From an uncultured Prevotellaceae bacterium (GTDB taxonomy: Bacteria; Bacteroidota; Bacteroidia; Bacteroidales; Bacteroidaceae): DNA of 11,010 nt. Positions 1 to 8,200 of the stretch are shown piece after piece. Under the pieces are notes generated by a model. The model did no database searches. It was not told where the DNA came from and worked only from the letters and a program-made list of their open reading frames with translations. Both the position numbers and the translations under genes were made by a program. The DNA is taken from NCBI GenBank assembly GCA_902775075.1, contig CACYKX010000100.1, positions 1-11,010 of the forward strand, in the 5' to 3' direction. Position 1 is the stretch's first letter, and every line of letters begins with the position of its first letter.

Positions 1-1
1 T

Positions 2-832
2 TGGTGGACAGAAGGCAATGACACTATCAGTACACGCAGTGTGTTGTCCAAGAGTGAAAAAGGCGACCAATATTCACCATCACCCCTTAATATTGAGAAA
101 GTCAAGATGCAAGCTCTTGGCGAAGGTGTGGAGAACAACTGGCGACAATATGCCCAGGCATTCATCAATGCTGTGAAGAAGGAGTACAATCTGGAGAATC
201 AGGTTTCAGATAAGCCTTACGTGCTCATCATCGATGAAATTAACCGTGGTAATGTTTCCAAGATATTCGGAGAACTTATCACTTTGCTTGAAGCCGACAA
301 GCGCAGTGGTGGCGGTTCACATCATATCAGTTTGAAGTTGCCTTACTCAAAGGAAGACTTCTCCGTTCCCTCAAACCTCTACATCATCGGTACGATGAAT
401 ACTACCGACCGTTCTACGGGAACTATTGATTATGCGGTGCGTCGTCGTTTCGCCTTTGTTACCTTGGAATCAAGGGCAGACGTTATTGAGAACTGGTGTA
501 ACTCTCAGTCTGTAGCATCCGATGTTAAGAAAGCTGCTCTTGCCTTGTTTGCTCAGATCAATGGCTTAGGCAGAAAAGACAACAGCTCTTTCATTGCCAA
601 GCACAAAGCTTCAGATTTTGAGTTGGAAGATTTGAAAGTCGGTCACAGTTACTTTATGGCTAAAAATATGGCGAGTCTCAAACTGAAGATGCGCTATGAG
701 GTTGTTCCTCTCATTAAGGAGTATATCAAGGATGGCATACTTAGAAGTATGTCAGATGATGATAAATACTTTGATTGCTGGCAGAACGCAGAGTGTTACT
801 ATCCTTCTCCAACAGATTACACGACCGAATAA
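2..832 (+). CDS. mcrB: McrB-type AAA+ GTPase subunit of a modification-dependent restriction system (5' truncated by window edge)
   Basis: McrB proteins form GTP-driven AAA+ rings that bind methylated or otherwise modified DNA and drive the McrC nuclease. The frame is open from base 2 to the TAA at 830-832, giving 276 visible residues. The Walker B strand reads YVLIIDEINRGN and is followed by SKIFGELITLLE, a stretch diagnostic of the McrB family. Further on are sensor 1 (GTMNTTDRS, with the family's N-T-x-D-R) and the arginine-bearing IDYAVRRRF. The Walker A loop and the N-terminal DNA-recognition domain must lie left of the window, so the class of modification recognised cannot be told. A GTG at base 41 could be read as a start, but it would remove part of the AAA+ core, so I treat the gene as open to the left. 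The stop codon overlaps the mcrC ATG by one base. Seen: the motifs. Inferred: activity. Confidence 0.93.
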   Translation, partial: WWTEGNDTISTRSVLSKSEKGDQYSPSPLNIEKVKMQALGEGVENNWRQYAQAFINAVKKEYNLENQVSDKPYVLIIDEINRGNVSKIFGELITLLEADKRSGGGSHHISLKLPYSKEDFSVPSNLYIIGTMNTTDRSTGTIDYAVRRRFAFVTLESRADVIENWCNSQSVASDVKKAALALFAQINGLGRKDNSSFIAKHKASDFELEDLKVGHSYFMAKNMASLKLKMRYEVVPLIKEYIKDGILRSMSDDDKYFDCWQNAECYYPSPTDYTTE

Positions 833-2133
833 TGCAAGAACACGAAAAGATACCATACGATTCCTTGTCCTTTCAAGATTATTGGGGCGAAGGTATGCGT
901 CTTCCAGGCCAAAGCAAAGGTTTGGACAGATGGTTCTTTCAGTGGCAGTGGCGTAATAATCCTATAGTAGATGATGAACAAGATTCTGAAAAGCCTGTCG
1001 TAACGGAATCTGGCTATTATGCTTCATACGTCATAGGCGCACAGTGGTTTGATGAAGCAAAAACCATGCCTCTCGTCATAACAACCAAGCATGGTTGTGA
1101 CCGCATTGATTTCCTAAAAATGTTCAGCGTCTGTTTCAATAGCGGCATTGAAGCAAAAGAGTTCTCAAAGATATATGCCGTAGATATGGAGCAACCCCGT
1201 ATCAAGGCACCTGAACTTAAAAGTGTTCTAAGTCCTCTTATTGTCGCCCATTTCCTTTCTGTAGTAAGGGATATTGTCAAAAGGGGACTGAAGAAGGGCT
1301 ATGTTCAGCGTGAAGATAACCTCAAAAAGGTCAAGGGGCACATTGACATCTCCAGGAATGAGCGCATGAATGTCTTGAAGAAACGATTTGATAAGGTGTT
1401 TTGTCGCTATCAAGAGTATTCTGAGGACACGTTGGAGAACAGGTTAATAAAGAAAGCACTCATATTCTCTCAGCATGTTTTGCAGATAGCTGGACTCTCC
1501 GAGAGCCTTCTTTCCCTTCAGCACACCATACATGAGTGCTTGTCTGCTTTTGGAAATGTCGGCGATCAAATTGAGGTTTGGGAAGTCAAGACTATCAAAC
1601 ATCACAAAATATTCAAAGAATACGATGATGCTATCAAGCTTGCACAGATGATACTCCATCGCTATGACTATAGCATTACCAATATCACCACAGCTGAAGA
1701 AGAGTCTTGTCCTGTCTTCTGGATTGACATGGCCATGCTATATGAGCATTATGTATTAGGCTTGCTTCGTGAAGCTTACGGGGAAAAGATACATTATCAA
1801 GTACATGGTCATACTGGCTATCCTGATTTTGTCTGCTATTCACCAAAAGTAGTACTGGACACAAAGTACATACCAAGGTTTGAATATGGGAACCTCGATA
1901 CATATATTGTCCGTCAGCTGAGTGGATATAGTCGTGACAAATGGATTTTTCCGATAAAGCCGGAATCAAATATTCCTTGCGTGATTATCTATCCTGTCGA
2001 AGGTGAGGAAGAGAATCCGTTTAAGTCGAAGCGACTGGAAGACTTCTTAAATGTAGAAGACCGCTGTCTTTGGAATTTTCATAGAATAGCGGTTCCATTG
2101 CCAATATTGACTGCTCCAGAACCCATTACGTGA
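832..2133 (+). CDS. mcrC: McrC, PD-(D/E)XK nuclease subunit of the McrBC system
   Basis: This is the endonuclease partner of McrB, 433 residues long. The C-terminal half carries the PD-(D/E)XK active site: GYPDF with Asp332, then VVLDTKY with Asp343 and Lys345, so the D...DxK triad is intact. Before it lies the McrC-family signature: KGHIDISR near residue 172, followed by a stretch containing F-C-R-Y and EDTLENRLIKKAL, which links the N-terminal domain to the nuclease. The N-terminal part should make contacts that stimulate McrB GTPase; I see no signal peptide or membrane segment. I chose the ATG at 832 over an in-frame upstream codon at 775 because the latter lies inside mcrB, while 832 makes a TAATG stop-start overlap typical of translational coupling. 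The length is somewhat above that of Escherichia coli McrC (about 350), which is common for homologues in other phyla. Confidence 0.93.
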   Translation: MQEHEKIPYDSLSFQDYWGEGMRLPGQSKGLDRWFFQWQWRNNPIVDDEQDSEKPVVTESGYYASYVIGAQWFDEAKTMPLVITTKHGCDRIDFLKMFSVCFNSGIEAKEFSKIYAVDMEQPRIKAPELKSVLSPLIVAHFLSVVRDIVKRGLKKGYVQREDNLKKVKGHIDISRNERMNVLKKRFDKVFCRYQEYSEDTLENRLIKKALIFSQHVLQIAGLSESLLSLQHTIHECLSAFGNVGDQIEVWEVKTIKHHKIFKEYDDAIKLAQMILHRYDYSITNITTAEEESCPVFWIDMAMLYEHYVLGLLREAYGEKIHYQVHGHTGYPDFVCYSPKVVLDTKYIPRFEYGNLDTYIVRQLSGYSRDKWIFPIKPESNIPCVIIYPVEGEEENPFKSKRLEDFLNVEDRCLWNFHRIAVPLPILTAPEPIT

Positions 2134-2162
2134 ATATGCAGTATAATATGTAGTTCTGGCAG
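2111..2162. repeat. Imperfect inverted repeat spanning the mcrC stop codon
   Basis: CCAGAAC at 2116-2122 is the exact reverse complement of GTTCTGG at 2153-2159. The arms extend by CTG (2111-2113) with CAG (2160-2162) if two bases are bulged out on the left. The spacer is 30 bases and holds the mcrC stop. There is no T-run after the right arm, so it is not a standard intrinsic terminator. It could be a weak attenuating hairpin, an operator-like site or chance. The 71-base gap that follows mcrC (2134-2204) is the only real intergenic space in the window; it is AT-rich, and I could not find a convincing Bacteroidota TTTG / TAnnTTTG promoter pair in it. Confidence 0.35.
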
Positions 2163-2204
2163 GTTACCATTATAAAAGATCATAATTTAGAATTTGATGT
2201 CAAT

Positions 2205-5200
2205 ATGAATATAAACGAACAAGGAATTAGAAAACGTATCGGTTCCGATTTTCTTATAGGTTGCTATACACAACGTACTGATGGCAGTACTTGTTTTACT
2301 GACATTCGTGGCGGTGAGGGTGACTTGGTAAACATACCATCATTAGGAGAAGATTTGGAAGTGGAATACACTGGTAAATCTTTGGAGGTCGGAGTGTTCT
2401 ATTCTTTCAACTGGCACTTGTCAGATTCTGGCCAAATTGTAATTGATGGCAATGTTTCGAAAATTGACAATGCAAAATTCCTTGCAGGACTCTTTGATGC
2501 TCGTCTTCGTCTATCTGGTAGTAATTTGGAGCTTTTCAATAATTTCCAGAAGACGATATTTAATGAGGTAACTGGAGCACAACACACATATATTTACGAG
2601 TTGCTTCAGAATGCAAATGACTATCCGTATAATGGGGAACATGTTCAGGTAAAGTTTATTCTTTCGGACCATTATTTGTTCTTTATGCATTCTGGTGCCT
2701 GTTTCAATCTTCGAAATGTTGTTGGAATTAGTTCCATCAACCAAGGTGAGAAGAAAAAGAATACAGAAACCATTGGCTATAAGGGTATAGGATTTAAGAC
2801 TGTATTTGTTAACAACGAGTATGTATATCTTAAATCAGGAGACTGGAGTCTGCGCTTTGACAGAAAGTATTCAGAAGAAAAATCTTTTGGCGAATGTCCT
2901 TGGGCATTGATGCCTATTCCTACAAGCATCAATGAACTTGATGATGAAGTGAAGAACGCTGTTCGATTATATCCTATGCGTGTTCAATTTGCATTACGTC
3001 ACAAGACTGATGCAAGAAAGAATATAGAACAACTGGATAAAGTGTTCTGTGATAATCAAATTCTTTTATTTATCCCTCACGTTTACAAGGTTGATGTTAT
3101 TGTCGATGGCAAGACAAAACATAGCGTAGAGAAGGATGATACAAAGTGGACGGTTACAGATTATCGTTATACAGTTCCACAAGATCTTAAAGATTGGGTA
3201 AAAGATAATATTAATTCTGGCGATAAGATACCAGAGAAATTCAAGGATATTGATAGTGTCAGAATTTCCTTCGCTGTAGGAAGAGATGGCAACAAGTTGC
3301 TTCCTGTAGAGAATGCTCGTGTTTATAACTATTTGCCGACGGAATTACGTTTAGGTTTTAGTTTTCTGTTTAATGCAGACTTTGTTCCTAATGGTTCTCG
3401 AAGTGGCCTTCATGATGTAAACTGGAATGATCGCATTATGGAACAGTGCGGCTCTCAGTTTGCTGATTGGTGGGTTTCGTTCCTGCAAAATGAGAATGAG
3501 TATGATATGAACTCTGTGTTCAATATCTTGCCTCATTTTGACAGCAGAGACAAATATGCTCAATTATTCACAAAGGGTTTTTCAAGAAGAATAGTTGAAA
3601 TTCCTTGTATTCCTACACTACGTGACGGAGAGTATCATCTTGTCAAACTTGAAGATGCTCTTTATGATAAGATTGGTTTTATAGCATCAGACAATCCCAT
3701 TCTGACGGATGAAGAACTTTATGAGTTTTCTGATACAACTGGTAGCCTTCCCCATCCGGCTGTTCGATGCAACGATAATTTAGTGAGACTGCTTAGTCAT
3801 TTTGACTGTAGTATCTCTTTTGGAGATAGTGACTTGTCCCAACTGTGTTTTGAGAATGACTTCCGTGATTGGTTGGCACAGGATAATCATGATTATTTGT
3901 TTTTGGGCTTCTTGCTTGAAAGTGGATACATGATGAACTATTGGGATTATAAGATATTCTTGATGGAGGATGGAAAAATAGACAAAGCTGCTGCAATCTA
4001 TTATGACATCGATAAATATGTAAATGATATTTCTTTCCTTTCAAAGGATTTGCCAAGGTTGAATGTTGAACTACGCAATCAACTCTCAGCTAATTATAAT
4101 ACATGGGAAAGCAACAAGAGCCGATTTAAACAATTTAATGATTTTACTTTTGTTAGGGACATCTTTAATAATTTCCAGAGATATGTAGAGCTGTTTTCGG
4201 CGAAAGATAATAGTGTCAAATTTATCCACTTTCTTTCTGTTACTGGTAGTATGCTTAATTTACCGTCAGATTATCCTTTGTTTGTAGAAAGTGGCACTTG
4301 TGTACGTACAAATCAAGATGTATATCAGAAAAACGATGTCGGTTTTGAACTGTTTAACCATTCGTGGATAGATAAATCCTGGATAAAGTTCCTTGACGAA
4401 CAATATTTTGAGAAAGATGAGGAGAAGGTACGCCATTATCTCACATCAAAGTGCTCTATCAAGGAACTTACAGCAAATGATTGCTACAAATCATTTATTG
4501 CTAGTGAATCCAAAGTTCCTGTAATCGCAGGAAAGATTAAGAGCAAAGAGGCGAATATAGATTTTTACCGTTACCTTCTACATATTCAAGATGTAGTTAG
4601 TAATCTGACACCTATAATGCGCCAGAACTATTGTGTTCTTACTACTGATGGTACGAGCGAATTGTTTGCGCCTATAACAAAGACGATATTCTGGCAAGAT
4701 GAAGATTGGTCACGGATGAATCAAACTGTATGGATACCAAAGGAATGTTGTCTTGCAATCAACAACTGTTACTTTGAAGGCCTATCCAATGACGAAACCA
4801 CTCAGTTAAGGACGTTGTTTAGCACAAAACAGATTGTGCAGAAATTCAGTATCTCTGGAATGTATCAATCATTACGAACACGTTTGGATGATGTGTTTGC
4901 TATGATTACAACAAAAGAGATAAGTAAGGAATTTCTCAATTTCCTATTTAAACATCAAACCGAGATTTTTAAGAATGGCCAGATAGATAATATCTTTAAG
5001 AAAACTCCGATTCTTTGTAAAGATTCAGATGAATTAGTTGCTATCGAAAGCTACGGAGGAAAAGTGTACCTTCCAAGTCCAGCTGCGCTTGAATTATATA
5101 ATCAGCCATGGTTTAATCGTTCGACAATGACTTTGTGTGACGACTACTATGTGGATTTGTTTGACGGTTCTGAACGCTGTAGATTCTTTGAAAATTTGGG

Positions 5201-8200
5201 ACTGAGGATATTTAATAAGATTCACTATCTTCGTGCTCACCTCCTAAATCACCTTGACAGGGTAAAAACAAACCTTAACGATAGGGATAATAATCTTGCA
5301 TTTCACAGATATATAGCAGATGTTCATAACGAACTGTCAGATAATGATTTGGAGAATGTGAAAGAAATGCCTATTTACATTTCATCACCAATAAATGAAG
5401 ATGGAGTGTTGGCCGAACGCTCCGATAATCATTATCTCCCATCTGAACTGCTTGCTGAAATTATATCCAATGATTTAGTGCCAATTACCATCCTTGATTC
5501 TATTCATCCGGATTATATTTTAAGTGAGAAGGATAAAAGATACTTTATCGACAAACTTGAAAATGTAGAAATTGACGAAGATGGATTCTATAATTATATA
5601 GTTAAAGATAACATAATAAAAGAAGTAAAGCCTTATCTGGAGAATGAGGAACGTAACGTTAAATTCTGGCGTTGGGTATGCGATAGCAAAGAAAGCAAGG
5701 ATAATAAAGCCAAGCTCAATATCCTTCCGATGCTTTACAGGAACGATGATGGTGTCGTAGCTACCTACGATGTTCCCTCCAAGATGTTTATTTCTGACCT
5801 GTATTCTGGAATAAGTGGCCTCGAACAGTTTATCTCAGAGAATGTTGATTCCCCGCAGTTCGTATCTCCATTATATAAAGAAGATGGTATTGAAAGAGAT
5901 TGGACATCCCTATTTAAGACGCTCAAAGTTACTGTTGAATACAAAGATATAATTTTTAAGAATGTTTTGCCAAATCTTGCAAAATACCAAAGCATTCAGA
6001 TTGTTGGTATTTTAGCGAAATATGCAGATATCATTAAGCAAAAGCTTTCAGATAAAGATGATAATATCAGGAAATGCCTGAATAATCTACATCTTAAATG
6101 TAACGATGGTATTTTTAGGACTCCAAAGGATGTTGTCGTTTCAGGAAAGTACTATGATGTTACTGTTAATCCGTTCCCAGACGTTGAAATAAACAATCTG
6201 GTTTCGGAAGAATATATCACAGCTTGTCTTGAAGATGACAATCAACGAAGAAATGTCGTCAAGCTTATTGTTTCTATCGCTGACAGCTATGATGTAAAAT
6301 GTGAGAATGCAACCCAATTACGTAAGCTTAAATTGCAATATTTTGCAAAACATCAGGATTATTATGCTCAGTCTGAGGCACATTACCGAATAATTGGAGA
6401 AATAGCATCGGCGTATAGTACAGACTCTGTTGGAGTTACGGAAATACTTAGAGAATTGGGTAATATAAAACTGTACACAACGACTGGGCAGTTTATCAAT
6501 AGTTTCGGACAATACCTTAGTACTGTGTATATACCTGAATGTCAATACATGGCAAATGGTATCACGGAATTAGATTTTGTAAGTGAAAAATATGACGATT
6601 TCTGCGATAATGGCATTAAGTGGATGTTTGTGTATTGTATGGGAGTCAGAGATGGCTTCGGCATACATAATTTGAAGCTCCTTCAGAATGAAAAGTTTGC
6701 CCTGTATTTTTGGGGCAATTATGCTCTGGATAAAGACCGCTATTTGAAAGATATCATAACGGAAGAAAATTTAAGGAATATTGCTTGTATTCCGACATCA
6801 CAGGGTATGAAGAAACCGATGGAGGTTTATGATTACAGAAATTCACAACTCCAGAAAATTGTACTTAAATTGAAGGATGGTGGTGCGAAACTTCCAGCGA
6901 TAGAATTGCCAAATTGGGTAGAAAGAATCGGTCTTAGGGGAAGACTTTATCTTCTTGACTGTTTGGAATACTTGGCTCTTGACACACATGATTATCGACG
7001 TGAGGTGATAAGATGGTTCGTTGAAACCAAGGATGAGACTTTGCAGCGCAATAAATCCGCAATTGATAGATATATTCAGAGCGCAAACTGGTTTAATGGA
7101 GCAAAAAAATGGGTTCCGCTAAATACCCTTGTCGCATTGGAATGGGGCAATGAAACTCTAAGAGGCAATTTTGGAGGAAATGCTTTCGTGTGCAATCCTT
7201 CATATATGCCAGAGTTTAAGGATGATTATGTGAAGCTTTGTAAAATCTTGGGAATCAAAATTCTAACAAATAACGATTTTACCAAGCAGAAGGCAGGTGA
7301 ATTTCATAAAGACGTGGATGCCGTTCGTGAGATTTCTAAGCGACTATTATACTTAGCATACAAGACAGGAAAGGACAATTGGGAAGAGCTGTACGATGCC
7401 TACTTGGAAAAGTTGAATAGAGCGGACATTTGTAAATGTGAGAGCATTATTTATTCTTATAATGACAATATCGTTACTGACCTTGAAATCTATAGCGAGG
7501 AAGCATCGGCATTGTGGTATGTTGATTCATGGAAAGGCTCCATGTTTATTGAGATATTAGATTGGATAATAGAAAAACTTGAAGTCAAAGGCAATTTTGA
7601 TCAGAATTTCCTTCGCAAGTTGTTCTTACGTCCATTTGTTGATTTCATCAAACAACAAGAAGGTGGTTCTCTTCCAACAGAGTTACTTGCACGACTGAGT
7701 GAAACAGACAGGGCCGGAATTGAAGTCGATGAGAATGTTAATGCAGAAGTCTTCACTGAAGATGTGAACGATGTTAACTCATTACCTGAGGATCTAAAGC
7801 AAGAAGCAAATCTTGGTCTTGAGCAACGGCAGAATCAGTATTCTCAAGCTTCAGGATCAATAGCTGGAGGTAATAATGCTGTAGATTCTCAAAACGAAGA
7901 GGAAGAAGAGGGACAAAGCCCAACAGAAAGAAAACGTCGTAGTGACTTTGGAGGTACACATCAAAGAAATGTTACCCCTTCGAGTGGTACAAAAACTGTT
8001 GATGTTCGTTCAGAAAGCAGAGATTCTGGAAGTGATGTTTATACTGATGATTCTTCAGAGGTGAGGAAGTCATATACAGATCGTTTGCAAGAAAAGTGGA
8101 ATCACCAAAAAAATGCACCTGTTCAACGACCACATAGCAGTAAGTCAGGAAGCATTGATGGAGAGGTTTTTGGTCAGTCTTCTGCTGCCTCAGAACAAAA

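Noticed and set aside
41..832. A complete 263-residue gene starting at GTG 41
   Set aside because: The same frame is open to the left edge and the McrB Walker A region is missing, so the gene is truncated by the window rather than starting here.
775..832. Longer mcrC start inside mcrB
   Set aside because: It would overlap mcrB by 58 bases and adds residues without McrC-like character; the ATG at 832 gives a standard stop-start overlap.
2136..2153. Five-codon open frame (MQYNM) after mcrC that could be a leader peptide
   Set aside because: It is too short to separate from chance and has no regulatory codon run or clear attenuator pairing.
2111..2162. Intrinsic terminator after mcrC
   Set aside because: The loop is about 30 bases and no T-run follows the right arm; it is kept only as an inverted repeat.
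2134..2204. Bacteroidota-type promoter before the giant gene
   Set aside because: TTTG at 2193-2196 is present, but the TA at the required spacing and an upstream -33 TTTG are not, so no promoter is called.
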